A DNA stretch of 64,000 nucleotides from an uncultured Clostridia bacterium (GCA_948562205.1 CAOYAN010000008.1:1-64000), one strand, 5' to 3'. Counted from the first letter of the stretch, positions 47,262 to 56,679 are shown. Notes: a model not told the origin generated them from the sequence alone. Made by a program: numbers and translations.

Positions 47262-48164
47262 TTAATTTATAATTTTATCAAATATCGATATTTGTTCGTT
47301 TTCAATAATTTCTTTCTTATATGAATTAATAATATCTTTCATATTATATAGTATACCATATTTCTCACATTCTGATTTAAACACACTATATAATCTTTTA
47401 TAATTTGGAACAATTGCACTATATTTATCTTTATATACCATTTCATATTTTTTTCTCAAATTTTTAAATTCTATGTCTAATATATCATAATAATACTCTC
47501 TTTGATTATCTCTAAGAGTCATCCCCATATATGTATGAATAAACCTAGCACCGTTTTCATATGCTAATTTTACTAATTTTTTTATATCTTCTTCATTATC
47601 TGTAATAAATGGCAATACAGGATTTAGCATAATTCCAACAAATATACCACTATCAGAAAGTTTCTTTATCGCATTAAATCTTTTTGAAGATGCACACACA
47701 TTAGGCTCAATTACTTTTGATAAACTATCATATGGTGTGGTAATTGTAAACTTTACTATAACATTATTTTTATTACTTATTTCTTTTAATAAATCTATAT
47801 CCCTTAAGATCAAATCACTTTTAGTATCAATAGATACACCATAACCATATTTTAGTATTAGTTTTAGTGCACCTCTTGTAAGTTCATATTTTCTCTCTTG
47901 TAGGTTATATGTATCAGACATAGCACCAATACCAATAACTCCTTTTTTTCTCTTTTTAATAAGTTCTTTTTCTAAAATATCAAGTGCGTCTTCCTTTATT
48001 TTTACTTCATCAAATTTTTCTATGTTATAACAACTACTTCTACTATCACAGTATATACAGCCATGCGAACATCCTTTATACAAATTCATATTATAATCTA
48101 TTCCATACCACTCATTACCATATTTTACTTTTGTAAGAATTGTTTTTGCTTTAATATATTTCAT
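47262..48164 (-). CDS. Radical SAM protein of the SplB-like group
   Basis: 300 residues. YKGCSHGCIYCDSRSSCY near residue 30 carries the CxxxCxxC motif for the 4Fe-4S cluster, after an N-terminal TILTKVKYGNEWYGIDYNMNLY. The family (COG1533-like) is related to spore photoproduct lyase but most members are uncharacterised; true SplB is longer. AGGTG precedes the ATG, 8 nt after the GNAT-YoaP gene. Confidence 0.85.
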   Translation of the reverse strand: MKYIKAKTILTKVKYGNEWYGIDYNMNLYKGCSHGCIYCDSRSSCYNIEKFDEVKIKEDALDILEKELIKKRKKGVIGIGAMSDTYNLQERKYELTRGALKLILKYGYGVSIDTKSDLILRDIDLLKEISNKNNVIVKFTITTPYDSLSKVIEPNVCASSKRFNAIKKLSDSGIFVGIMLNPVLPFITDNEEDIKKLVKLAYENGARFIHTYMGMTLRDNQREYYYDILDIEFKNLRKKYEMVYKDKYSAIVPNYKRLYSVFKSECEKYGILYNMKDIINSYKKEIIENEQISIFDKIIN

Positions 48165-48172
48165 AAAAACAC

Positions 48173-48913
48173 CTATTTATATAGTTTATCAATACTATTT
48201 TTATTAAGAAGTGTATTAGATAAAAATTTCCCATCTTTAAAGACTGCCCAGTTGTTAAAAATACAAGGAACTGATTTTGCTTTTTCTAAAGTATTAACTT
48301 CATTAAATACAATATTAATATTATTTTCTATCATATATTCTTTTGCCTCTTTAACACAATTTAAAGTAAATGGGCACTGAGAAGAATAATAAATTGTTAA
48401 ATCTTTACTATCTACTTTTCCACACCTTACACTATCTCTAAACTTAGGAATACTTGTGTCAAAAGATAGAGCAAGTAATTCATAGTCTTCTACTGTATCC
48501 ACTACTTCAAAACCATACTTTAAAAAGAAAGACTTCTCAGATATAAAAGGTTTCTTTTTCTTAGATGAAATTGTGCAAATACCACTTTTCCCTTTACTTT
48601 TTGCATCATTTATTGCATATTCTAATAACTCTTTGCCATAACCATTATTTTTAAAACTTCCAGCTACCCATAAGCAATAAATATACATATAGTTTTCTCC
48701 TTCTATAGGGACCCAAGCTTTGTCAAGTGGTGCATATTCAATAAATATTTTTCCTTTGGCATTAAGCTTTCTAAATACATGTCCCTCTTTAATTCTATCT
48801 TTTAACCAATCTTTTTTATTTAAAACTCCTGCTTCATGCTTTTTATCAGAAATAGCACAACATAAATGTTCACTATCTATATTTTGTAACGTTAAATTAA
48901 TATATTCACTCAT
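48173..48913 (-). CDS. GNAT acetyltransferase with a C-terminal YoaP-like domain
   Basis: The N-terminal GNAT domain has the CoA loop GSFKNNGYGKELLEYAI near residue 90. The last ~75 residues (YYSSQCPFTLNCVKEAKEYM and following) look like the thioredoxin-fold YoaP domain. The fusion is a known architecture of unknown substrate. The ATG at 48913 is preferred over the TTG at 48925 because GGGG lies between them. Upstream of the radical SAM gene. Confidence 0.85.
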   Translation of the reverse strand: MSEYINLTLQNIDSEHLCCAISDKKHEAGVLNKKDWLKDRIKEGHVFRKLNAKGKIFIEYAPLDKAWVPIEGENYMYIYCLWVAGSFKNNGYGKELLEYAINDAKSKGKSGICTISSKKKKPFISEKSFFLKYGFEVVDTVEDYELLALSFDTSIPKFRDSVRCGKVDSKDLTIYYSSQCPFTLNCVKEAKEYMIENNINIVFNEVNTLEKAKSVPCIFNNWAVFKDGKFLSNTLLNKNSIDKLYK

Positions 48914-48933
48914 AACATACCCCAATCTAAATA

Positions 48934-49560
48934 TTATATATTAGAATTTATATAACATTTTATTTTATCATAATATTTATTTACTAAATCTTTAGTATAT
49001 ACTTTTTCTTTAGTAGAATTACGAACTTCTCCCCATAAAATAGAGGCAACTTTTAATTTATTAGAAAAAATGTTACTTTTTGTATCTTCACAAAAATCTT
49101 TAAAGAATTTATTCCACTGACAAGATGAATTATCATATTTAGCATATTCCTTTTTACCATAATATATATCTAACATATCTCTTAGAGTAAAAGATGTATC
49201 AAAATCTTCTTTCACTTTTTTAGCTGTAGCTACCATATCAGAATTAAATTTAAAATTTTTGTCACCTGTTACATTAGAAAAAAAATCTCTAAACTTTTGA
49301 TTAAAGCAAAACCCACACTCAATTAATTTTGTATCTAGTGTAATATTATTTGTAACTATATAAGGTTTTCTATATTTTTTTACCTTTTTAATCAAATTTC
49401 CTTTAAAATATTCTTCTATATTATGAATTAATTCAAGTTTATTTCCAGAATAATCAATACAAAGATCCTTACATATATTCTTCAATTCATCCCTATACCA
49501 GTAATACTTGATAAACTCTTGGTACGAAGAAATATCACAAAAATCTGGTCTATTTTTCAA
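48934..49560 (-). CDS. SAP-domain protein of unknown function
   Basis: About 208 residues. A SAP-like helix-turn-helix (DELKNICKDLCIDYSGNKLELIHNIEEYF, described in two blocks of up to 15: residues ~28-42 and ~43-58) suggests nucleic-acid binding. The rest resembles DUF6434 proteins: FNQKFRDFFSNVTGD, then FTLRDMLDIYYGKK and CQWNKFFKDF. Start uncertain: GTG at 49569 or TTG at 49560; the latter suits AGGTGG. It directly follows a 68-residue gene. Confidence 0.7.
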   Translation of the reverse strand: MKNRPDFCDISSYQEFIKYYWYRDELKNICKDLCIDYSGNKLELIHNIEEYFKGNLIKKVKKYRKPYIVTNNITLDTKLIECGFCFNQKFRDFFSNVTGDKNFKFNSDMVATAKKVKEDFDTSFTLRDMLDIYYGKKEYAKYDNSSCQWNKFFKDFCEDTKSNIFSNKLKVASILWGEVRNSTKEKVYTKDLVNKYYDKIKCYINSNI

Positions 49561-49569
49561 ACTCACCAC

Positions 49570-49776
49570 CTACTTTAGTTTCTTAAAAATAACATTTTTA
49601 TTCTTCATAGATATTTTAAAAACTTCATAACCATAATCTTTTAGTTCTTTTTTATATGTCAAAAAGGAATGATCAATATCAAATCCTAAAATCTTTTTAA
49701 TTTCTTCAAAAGACAATATATACTCTTGTTTTTCATTATCTTTTATATATTCCCATAACTTATTATACTTACTCAT
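49570..49776 (-). CDS. Small conserved hypothetical protein (68 residues)
   Basis: Compact helical protein YNKLWEYIKDNEKQEY, LSFEEIKKILGFDIDHSFL, then LKDYGYEVFKIS. I recall similar short proteins in clostridia, of unknown role. A GGAGGAA site precedes the ATG. It is joined to the SAP-domain gene, which begins at its stop codon. Confidence 0.7.
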   Translation of the reverse strand: MSKYNKLWEYIKDNEKQEYILSFEEIKKILGFDIDHSFLTYKKELKDYGYEVFKISMKNKNVIFKKLK

Positions 49777-49793
49777 ATTCTTCCTCCAAATTA

Positions 49794-50417
49794 TTATTTT
49801 TCAAGTAACCTATATCTTAACACAGTTTTTAATTTATCTTGTTTAGTTTTTCTAGCATCAGATAAATATATCTCTCTATGTACCAAAGTAGTTAATTTTA
49901 AATTATTTTCATCTATATAGTTTCTCATAATTTTAAAACTTTCTTCTTCGTTATCATAGGAGCCAATATGTAACATTTGAACACATAATCCATCATTTAT
50001 ACTTTCAAAATATACGTTATCTACTAAACTATTTTTATTCTTCATTTTTACAATATCTACTGCCCTATTAAAAATATCTTCATCTACAAAATCAGGTTGT
50101 TTTATCATAATAGTATATAATAGCTCATTTTTATTAAATGTATCACTATTTTTGCCTTTATCTGTAATATCCCATAATCCCTCTAAAGGATACACACTAT
50201 ATTCAAAATACCCATTTGGTGTATAACCTTTCTTTGGCATCATTTTAACAGTATAACTTAACTGATATAGCACACTTATCTTATCTGAAAATTCTTTGTT
50301 ATTAGGATTTCCTTTCCCCTTAATACAAAAATATTTTGCCTCTTTAATATTTACAAGCTCTGGCTTACTTTTAGGCAAATATATATCTTTTTCTTGCTTT
50401 TTCCATTCATATTTCAT
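49794..50417 (-). CDS. GyrI-like small-molecule-binding protein
   Basis: 207 residues of the GyrI/AraC-effector-binding fold: YFCIKGKGNPNNKEFSDKI, then YSVYPLEGLWD, and near the end VQMLHIGSYDNEEESF. These domains bind amphipathic compounds, and some hydrolyse them or act as effector domains. A stand-alone version lies here next to a WYL regulator, so the pair may sense and answer a small molecule; that link is inferred. Confidence 0.85.
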   Translation of the reverse strand: MKYEWKKQEKDIYLPKSKPELVNIKEAKYFCIKGKGNPNNKEFSDKISVLYQLSYTVKMMPKKGYTPNGYFEYSVYPLEGLWDITDKGKNSDTFNKNELLYTIMIKQPDFVDEDIFNRAVDIVKMKNKNSLVDNVYFESINDGLCVQMLHIGSYDNEEESFKIMRNYIDENNLKLTTLVHREIYLSDARKTKQDKLKTVLRYRLLEK

Positions 50418-50469
50418 TTTCTCACCTCATACATAATATACACTATTTAATATGACAACATATGTCATA

Positions 50470-51363
50470 TTAAATATAATTTTTTAAAGATTTATTTAAT
50501 TTATCAAATATTATCTCTTTTATATAATTAGGTGATATTACTTTTGCATATTCACCAAAAGATAATATATACCCATATAACCATTCATTTTCAGGTATAT
50601 TTACTTCAACTAAAAAGTTTCCATTATCTAGAGTTTTAATACAATTATCATCAAATTCATCATAAACTCTATATGAAAGATTTTTATTAATCTCTAACTT
50701 CAAATTAATTCTTTTAGTATTATCTTCAAATATAATTTTATCTGTTACTATCACTTTATCTAATGTTTCATCTAAAACATTTATATCTTTTATTCTCATA
50801 ATCTTAAATAATCTAAAATCATCTTTAAAAGAGTCATATCCATAAAGATACCATGAATTATATTTAAAACAAAGTTTTATAGGTAAAACTTTTCTACTAC
50901 TATTTTCACCTTTAGTATTAAAATACATAAATTTAATAACTTTTTTATTAATTATAGCATTTTTAATAATCTCAAAATTATTTTTATAAATATTAGAGTC
51001 TCCCCAAACATTAAAATCTACTTCAAACCAACTACTGTCACACCTATCAAATATAGCTTTAACTTTATTAAATAGGCTATTATCAGATATATTAAGTTTT
51101 TCCATGCTCTCTAAAGAAAATAATATATCTTTTTGCTCCTTTTCTGTAAGTAAAGATTTATCAAGCTTATAGCTTTCTAAAAGACTAATACCACCATTTT
51201 TACCTTTACTCATATATATAGGAATATTTAGCATACTCAAAGTTTCAACATCTCTATATATTGTTCTAACTGAAACTTCAAAATATTTTGCAAGCTCCTT
51301 TGCACTAACTCTACTTTTAGATAAAAGTATATATATAATTCCAAATAAACGACTATTTTTCAT
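50470..51363 (-). CDS. WYL-domain transcriptional regulator
   Basis: DeoR/YafY-type regulator. N-terminal winged HTH (YILLSKSRVSAKELAKYFEV and RTIYRDVETL), then a WYL domain around residues 140-215 with YNSWYLYGYD, and a C-terminal WCX extension. WYL domains bind ligands such as nucleotides or ssDNA. The ATG at 51363 is preferred over the TTG at 51381. Its promoter overlaps a hairpin. Confidence 0.88.
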   Translation of the reverse strand: MKNSRLFGIIYILLSKSRVSAKELAKYFEVSVRTIYRDVETLSMLNIPIYMSKGKNGGISLLESYKLDKSLLTEKEQKDILFSLESMEKLNISDNSLFNKVKAIFDRCDSSWFEVDFNVWGDSNIYKNNFEIIKNAIINKKVIKFMYFNTKGENSSRKVLPIKLCFKYNSWYLYGYDSFKDDFRLFKIMRIKDINVLDETLDKVIVTDKIIFEDNTKRINLKLEINKNLSYRVYDEFDDNCIKTLDNGNFLVEVNIPENEWLYGYILSFGEYAKVISPNYIKEIIFDKLNKSLKNYI

Positions 51364-51390
51364 ACATTTTCTCACTTTCAAATTAGAATA

Positions 51391-51430
51391 AATATATCAT
51401 AAAAACAGATAGCTTTCAAGAAACTATCTG
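51391..51430 (-). promoter_or_regulatory. Hairpin-embedded promoter of the WYL regulator
   Basis: CAGATAG/CTATCTG (51406..51430) is followed by TTTTT on the minus strand, a terminator for the GNAT gene. The loop contains TTGAAA (51414..51419), and TATATT (51391..51396) lies 17 nt further, so the -35 box of the next gene is inside the terminator. Confidence 0.6.
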
Positions 51431-51449
51431 CTATAAAATAAACTAGTAT

Positions 51450-51875
51450 TTATTTTTTCCATATCATAAAATATTCTTTTTCTCCAGTATTTTTATCAAA
51501 ATCTTCTTTTATAATTTTAAATGCTTCTCTTTTATAAAACTTTATAGCTCTAATGTTTTTTTGATATACATTTAAACATAATTTCGATTTATTTTCTTTG
51601 ATAAATTCAAGTAATTTTTTACCAATACCATTTGATTGAATTTTATTATATACAAAAATTCCTTGTATATATTCATTATCCAGTCCAATAAATCCTAATA
51701 CTTCATTTTCATCATTTACATAAACATAACATTCAGCCTTCTCCAATAATTTTTTTACTTCAGAAAAATTACTTTTCCAATAATTTGAATCAATAAAGTT
51801 ATGAGCTAAAATATTACTATCAAGCCAGATTTTAGATACTTTGTCTATATCTTCTTTTTCTAATTTTCTAATCAT
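51450..51875 (-). CDS. GNAT-family N-acetyltransferase
   Basis: About 141 residues. IRKLEKEDIDKVSKIWLD at the start, then CYVYVNDENEVLGFIGL, and the CoA loop KIQSNGIGKKLLEFI. The C-terminal VYQKNIRAIKFYKREAFK is typical of ribosomal-protein or small-molecule acetyltransferases. The ATG at 51875 follows GGGAG; a longer frame to 51920 overlaps the ferredoxin gene. Confidence 0.87.
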   Translation of the reverse strand: MIRKLEKEDIDKVSKIWLDSNILAHNFIDSNYWKSNFSEVKKLLEKAECYVYVNDENEVLGFIGLDNEYIQGIFVYNKIQSNGIGKKLLEFIKENKSKLCLNVYQKNIRAIKFYKREAFKIIKEDFDKNTGEKEYFMIWKK

Positions 51876-51909
51876 ATTATTACTCCCAATATACTTAATA
51901 ACTGATTTT

Positions 51910-52101
51910 CTACTCATCAAGTACTAATGCTTTTTTAGGACATATTTTAGCACATTTACCACATCTAATACATTTATCATAATCTATTTTAGGTGCCTCA
52001 AAATCATTTTGAGTAAGTGCACCTACTGGACAAACTTTTACAGCAGGACATCTATGATTTTTAGGACAATTTTCCTCTACAATTTTTAATTTTTTCTCCA
52101 T
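51910..52101 (-). CDS. 4Fe-4S ferredoxin
   Basis: 63 residues with two clusters: CPKNHRCPAVKVCPVGAL and CIRCGKCAKICPKKAL. The first set has the spacing of the variant CxxxxCPxxxxCP. Electron carrier; partner unknown. AAGGAGG precedes the ATG. The frame of the next GNAT gene overlaps its end slightly. Confidence 0.92.
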   Translation of the reverse strand: MEKKLKIVEENCPKNHRCPAVKVCPVGALTQNDFEAPKIDYDKCIRCGKCAKICPKKALVLDE

Positions 52102-52126
52102 AACTATTCCTCCTTAATACAACTAA

Positions 52127-52168
52127 ATTATATCATAAATAGCGGATAATTTTCAACAATTATCCGCT
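52127..52168 (-). promoter_or_regulatory. Hairpin-embedded promoter of the ferredoxin gene
   Basis: A perfect 10-bp inverted repeat AGCGGATAAT/ATTATCCGCT (52141..52168). Its loop contains TTGAAA (52151..52156), and TATAAT (52127..52132) lies 18 nt further. It may be an operator or the terminator of the kinase operon. The T run after the hairpin is weak. Confidence 0.6.
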
Positions 52169-52281
52169 ATTTACATATACTACCAATTATATTGACTATA
52201 AAATATAATTATTTATATTTTCATGTATTTTATATAATATTTTTTAAATTAAAAGCTAGCAATAAATTTTGTCACTTGTTT

Positions 52282-53181
52282 TTATATCTTAAATTTTAAC
52301 ACAATCTTTAATTTATTATCTTGTTTTAAAGCATATATCTTCCACCCTAACATATCACAAAATTCTTTTACTATTGCAAGTCCTAAACCTGTATTTTGTT
52401 TAGTTCTTGATATATCTACAGTATAGAATTCATCAAACATTCGATCTATATCTAACTTATCATAATTTAAATCATTTTCAAAAGATATTTCAATTTCTTC
52501 TTTACTCATAAGTTTTATTATTAGATCACTATCACTGTGCTTGTATGCATTAGATATAAGATTATCAAAAATTCTTGTAAGCATTTGTTTATTTGATAAA
52601 ATATTTATTTTTAAAATATAGTTTGCAAATATAATTTTTCTATTATTTTTACTATAATCATCATAATAATTTGCTATACATTCCTCTATTACTGAAACAA
52701 TATTAACATTTTTTATTTCAGGCTTTTTATCTGTAGATATAATTTTTGAAAATTCAAAAAATGAATTAATTAATTCTTCTAATTTCTTAAGCCTTTTTTT
52801 TATAATATTTAAGCTTTTTTTCTTTTCTTCTTCAGATAAATTTTCATTTAATACAATATCAATATATCCAATAGCAGATGTAAGAGGTGTTCTTAAATCA
52901 TGTGATATATTAGTTATAATTTTTCTTGTATTACTCTTTTTTCTTTCAAGTAAAATTTCCTTATCTCTTATACTAATAAGTAAACTATTTATTTCATTTA
53001 TAAGAAGTATAAGCTCACTAGAAGATATATTAGAGTGTAAATTTAAGTTCGTATCTTCATTTTGGATTTCTTTTAATTCTAATGTAATTTTTACTATTTC
53101 TTTTTTTAATAAAAAAAGATATATGATAAGTATGAAAATAATTATCACTAAAAAAACTATAACAAAATTCATACCTATCAC
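52282..53181 (-). CDS. Sensor histidine kinase
   Basis: 299 residues. One N-terminal membrane helix, a short linker, the DHp helix NISHDLRTPLTSAIGYI with phospho-His near residue 93, the N box LISNAYKHS, and GLGLAIVKEFCDM in the ATPase domain. Only one membrane segment is visible, so it resembles the intramembrane-sensing kinases that work with an ABC transporter. Start: GTG at 53181 or ATG at 53172. Last gene after the ABC pair. Confidence 0.93.
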   Translation of the reverse strand: MIGMNFVIVFLVIIIFILIIYLFLLKKEIVKITLELKEIQNEDTNLNLHSNISSSELILLINEINSLLISIRDKEILLERKKSNTRKIITNISHDLRTPLTSAIGYIDIVLNENLSEEEKKKSLNIIKKRLKKLEELINSFFEFSKIISTDKKPEIKNVNIVSVIEECIANYYDDYSKNNRKIIFANYILKINILSNKQMLTRIFDNLISNAYKHSDSDLIIKLMSKEEIEISFENDLNYDKLDIDRMFDEFYTVDISRTKQNTGLGLAIVKEFCDMLGWKIYALKQDNKLKIVLKFKI

Positions 53182-53189
53182 TATCCTCT

Positions 53190-54026
53190 CTATTTTATCT
53201 CTGCCTTTTTAAATAGATTATATCCTATAAAATTAAATACTATAACATATATTATACCAAGTATAGCACATTTTAATATATAGCTATTTGTAGGATTATT
53301 TGCTAAATTACAAAGTGCATATTGTATTTCATAATTATAAAAGATATCTGCCTTTAGCCTAAATAAAGTTATAATTCCACTTGCTATTAGTTGAAATACC
53401 ATAATAAATGGTATTGATAACGTATTAAAAGTAGAAGTCTTCATAAAAGAAAATGCAAAACATATAAGTAAACTTATTATACCATATATTAATGGAATTT
53501 GATATATGGTAAGCTTTGTAATCTCCATGAAACTTGATGCAAATTCCTTACCATTTACTGTAATATTTAAAAAATATGTAAAGTAATTATTTAGTAATAC
53601 AAAAAAAGTGCTAATTCCAAGTACAAGTAATAATTTAGAAAAATAATATTTTTTCCTACTAATTGCAGAAGCGAGTGTATTTTTTATTGATTTATTAGAA
53701 AAATCCACTGTAAGAACAATTACTACAACTACAATAAATACATAATATAAATTAACATTTTGTCCAATTACTTCTTTGTCTAATGCAAATGTTCCAATGC
53801 TTTTTATAACATCTCTAAATTCTTTTAGACTATTTACTGTACTAATTTTAGCTAAAAGCTCTGCATTTTCTAAAGATAAATTAGAGCTACTTGTTGAAAG
53901 ACCTACATGACCAGGTGATAAAGTAACTATACTTATAACTGATAGAAAAATAATTACTGCTGTAACAATATATATTGCCTTACCTCTAAATAATCTATAT
54001 AAATCTGATTTAATTATATTAAACAT
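53190..54026 (-). CDS. ABC-2 type transporter permease
   Basis: 278 residues with six membrane helices: one near the N-terminus, a long extracellular loop, then five. The start MFNIIKSDLYRLFRGKAIYI is typical of lantibiotic/bacitracin-type permeases. Its ATG directly follows the ATPase stop. Export of, or immunity to, a peptide antibiotic is the usual role of such systems. Confidence 0.9.
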   Translation of the reverse strand: MFNIIKSDLYRLFRGKAIYIVTAVIIFLSVISIVTLSPGHVGLSTSSSNLSLENAELLAKISTVNSLKEFRDVIKSIGTFALDKEVIGQNVNLYYVFIVVVVIVLTVDFSNKSIKNTLASAISRKKYYFSKLLLVLGISTFFVLLNNYFTYFLNITVNGKEFASSFMEITKLTIYQIPLIYGIISLLICFAFSFMKTSTFNTLSIPFIMVFQLIASGIITLFRLKADIFYNYEIQYALCNLANNPTNSYILKCAILGIIYVIVFNFIGYNLFKKAEIK

Positions 54027-54941
54027 TTACTCTACCTCCTTTATAACAGACTTAAAGTAATCTTCAAGTGTTATACCAGTTTCATATAACCCCATTATAT
54101 TTATATCATTTTTTGCTAGTGCCTTGTTTACTTTATCTGTATGTTCTAAATAATCATATAATCTAATTTCTGTATCATCTATTACTTTATAATTTGTAGT
54201 ATTTAACTCCTTTTCAAGAATAATAGTAGTCTTTTTTGTATCATCAGTCTTTATTACAATGCACTTACTGCATTCACTATCTAATTCTTCTTTTGTTAGT
54301 TCTTTTACTATTCGACCTTTTTCAATAATACAAAATTTATTTGCAACTGCATATAATTCAGATAAGATATGACTAGATATTAGTATTGTTATATTTTTCT
54401 CTTCATTTAATTTTTTAAATGTCTCTCTTAAATCACTAATACCTATTGGATCAAGTCCATTTATTGGTTCATCTAAAACAATAAAATCTGGATTGTCTAA
54501 AATAGCAAAAGCAATACCTAGTCTTTGCTTCATACCAAGTGAAAAATTCTTAAATTTCTTATTTCTTGCATCCTCTAGTTTTACAAGTTTTAAAATTTCA
54601 TCAATTTTACTAGCATCTACTATGCCTTTTTGAATAGAATAATATTTTAAATTTTGATATGCTGTAAGACTTGCAAAAAATGCAGGATTTTCAATAAGAG
54701 AGCCTACTCTTCTCTTAGTTTCAGTAAGGTTTTCATCAGTTTTACCAAACAATGAAAACACACCATCTGTTTTATTAGTAAGAGTAGTTATAACTTTCAT
54801 TAAAGTAGTCTTACCTGCTCCATTTCTACCAATAAGCCCATAAATATCTCCTTTAGCAACAGAAATATTAACACTATCTAGTGCCACAAAATCTTTATAT
54901 TTCTTTGTTAAATTTGAAGTTTTTAAAATAATATCTTTCAT
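54027..54941 (-). CDS. ABC transporter ATP-binding protein (BcrA type)
   Basis: 304 residues. Walker A GRNGAGKTT near residue 38, the signature FSLGMKQRL, Walker B FIVLDEPINGLDP, and a C-terminal extension usual in antibiotic exporters. Pairs with the permease one base downstream and the kinase after that. First gene of the block after the regulator's terminator. Confidence 0.93.
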   Translation of the reverse strand: MKDIILKTSNLTKKYKDFVALDSVNISVAKGDIYGLIGRNGAGKTTLMKVITTLTNKTDGVFSLFGKTDENLTETKRRVGSLIENPAFFASLTAYQNLKYYSIQKGIVDASKIDEILKLVKLEDARNKKFKNFSLGMKQRLGIAFAILDNPDFIVLDEPINGLDPIGISDLRETFKKLNEEKNITILISSHILSELYAVANKFCIIEKGRIVKELTKEELDSECSKCIVIKTDDTKKTTIILEKELNTTNYKVIDDTEIRLYDYLEHTDKVNKALAKNDINIMGLYETGITLEDYFKSVIKEVE

Positions 54942-54975
54942 CTTTATCCCCCCTATAAGATATAGTATACAAAAA

Positions 54976-55000
54976 AAGTGTTAAAAAACTCTTAACACTT
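54976..55000 (-). terminator. Terminator after the response regulator
   Basis: AAGTGTTAA/TTAACACTT, 9 bp, followed by seven T on the minus strand. It separates the regulator from the ABC-kinase genes, so read-through or a second promoter is needed for those. Confidence 0.82.
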
Positions 55001-55019
55001 ATCTTAAAAAACTCTTAAA

Positions 55020-55697
55020 TTATTTTTTCATTCTATATCCTATACTCCAAACTGTTTCAATATAATCTTCACTTGCATTGCATTTTTTTAGTTTACTTCT
55101 AATTTTACTAATATGAACATTTAAAGTATTATCATCGGCAGAATTTTCATCACACCAAACTGTATCAAACAACACACTTTTTGTATGTACTTGATTTGGT
55201 CTTTCAATTAAAGCTTTAAGTAATAAAAATTCATGTTTTGTAAAGGCAATATTTTTACCATTGCATATTACATTATAATTTGATACATTAAGTTCAATAT
55301 CTTTATATCTTAAAATATTATTTTTATTATCACTAATATTATTATTCTTTAAATGTACTTTAATTCTTGCAATTAATTCTTTGTTATCAAAAGGCTTTGT
55401 AATATAGTCTACTGCTCCAAGTTCAAATAAATCTAATTTTTTATCTATATCACAAATAGCACTTATTACAATTACTGGAACATTATTTATTTTCTTTAAA
55501 TTTTTAATAATCTCTTCTCCATTTTTTCCAGGTAACATTAAATCTAGAAGTATTAAATCAACATCACTATTATGAAGTAGTAAAGCTTCTGTTCCAGAAT
55601 ATGCACTAATTACTTCATATCCATTACTAATTAATAACTTTTTTAGCATATTGTTTATATCATTATCATCTTCTATGACAAAAATTTTATTACTCAT
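55020..55697 (-). CDS. OmpR-family response regulator
   Basis: 225 residues. A receiver domain with the phospho-Asp in LILLDLMLPGKNG (near residue 52) and Lys in YITKPFDNKEL, then a winged helix with FTKHEFLLLKAL and VHISKIRSKL. Cognate to the histidine kinase at 52282. Likely controls the ABC transporter. It overlaps the upstream P-loop gene by 4 nt. Confidence 0.94.
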   Translation of the reverse strand: MSNKIFVIEDDNDINNMLKKLLISNGYEVISAYSGTEALLLHNSDVDLILLDLMLPGKNGEEIIKNLKKINNVPVIVISAICDIDKKLDLFELGAVDYITKPFDNKELIARIKVHLKNNNISDNKNNILRYKDIELNVSNYNVICNGKNIAFTKHEFLLLKALIERPNQVHTKSVLFDTVWCDENSADDNTLNVHISKIRSKLKKCNASEDYIETVWSIGYRMKK

Positions 55698-56188
55698 TTA
55701 TATAATTCCTCCAAATAATTATTAAGTTGTTCCCTTGATTTAAAAATAATAATATTTTTTTCATCTTTATATTTTTCAATCAATCTATATATATCGGGCA
55801 ATTTATCTTTTGGAAAATTTATAATACTATTTTCTAATTTATAATCAAGTTTATCTTCAACCCAAGGTAAATCATCCCTAACTTTTCCAATACGAGATTT
55901 TGCACCCAAAAGACACTCATGAGCTGAAAAATCTAATAAAAATACTGTATCACATTCTATTAAACGTTTTTCCAAAGTACGCTGATAATTTCCATCTATT
56001 ATCCATTTACTACTCTTTAATATTTTATCCAATCTTAAATCAAATTCTTCCCTAGATATATTAGTTTTATTAGATATATGCCATATCATATCTAAATGAT
56101 ATAGTGGAAGATTTGTAAGTTTTTCCAATTTTTTTGCAAAAGTGCTTTTACCTGCACCAGGACATCCAATAATAATTACCTTTTCCAT
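55694..56188 (-). CDS. P-loop kinase-like protein (FlaR/topology-modulation type)
   Basis: 164 residues. Walker A IIGCPGAGKSTFAKKL at residue 6, then LYHLDMIWH and WIIDGNYQRTLEKRL. Members are annotated as DNA topology modulation proteins (FlaR) or adenylate-kinase-like; the real substrate is unknown. Its stop overlaps the response-regulator start, so the two are co-translated. Confidence 0.85.
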   Translation of the reverse strand: MEKVIIIGCPGAGKSTFAKKLEKLTNLPLYHLDMIWHISNKTNISREEFDLRLDKILKSSKWIIDGNYQRTLEKRLIECDTVFLLDFSAHECLLGAKSRIGKVRDDLPWVEDKLDYKLENSIINFPKDKLPDIYRLIEKYKDEKNIIIFKSREQLNNYLEELYK

Positions 56189-56262
56189 TGTTATTCACCT
56201 TAATTATTTAAAACATTATTACATTCAAATATTTAATAATATTCATATTATATATTATTGTA

Positions 56263-56679
56263 CTAAATACATTTTTTTTCTAATAACTTAAAATTACAAC
56301 ATCTTGATCTTATATTTTGTGGTAATCTGCCACTATTATATAACTCATATAATTTATAAGATTTATTTTTTACTTGATAAAAATTTTTATTTAGACATTC
56401 TAATTGTTCTTTTAACAATTTTTGATATTTAAATTCCACAACTGTTAAAGTTTTTTTATTTAATATTGTAATTAAAATTTCATTATCTTTAAAACAACAA
56501 GATCTAATAATACACTATCCATGCTACCACAATTACATTTATATTTTAACTCTAACTTATCATAAGTAAAATAACATAAATAACTATATTTTCATTACAC
56601 TTATTTCAATACATCCAATCCCATAATTAGTCACAAGTCTTGTATTTCCTATTTTTTTATTCTTTAATACTCTTGCCAT
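56263..56679 (-). pseudogene. Decayed paralog of the 118-residue zinc protein at 58701
   Basis: Starts with MARVLKNKKIGNTRL and VTNYGIGC, close to the intact gene (MARVLKNKKLENTRLATNYGG), then a stop after about 32 codons. Further fragments in shifted frames match it (CCFKDNEILITILNKK against CCPKDSEPLITILDKK). The end differs: LTVVEFKYQKLLKEQL and a longer tail to a TAG at 56263. DNA identity to 58701..59057 is high over about 170 bases. Confidence 0.8.
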
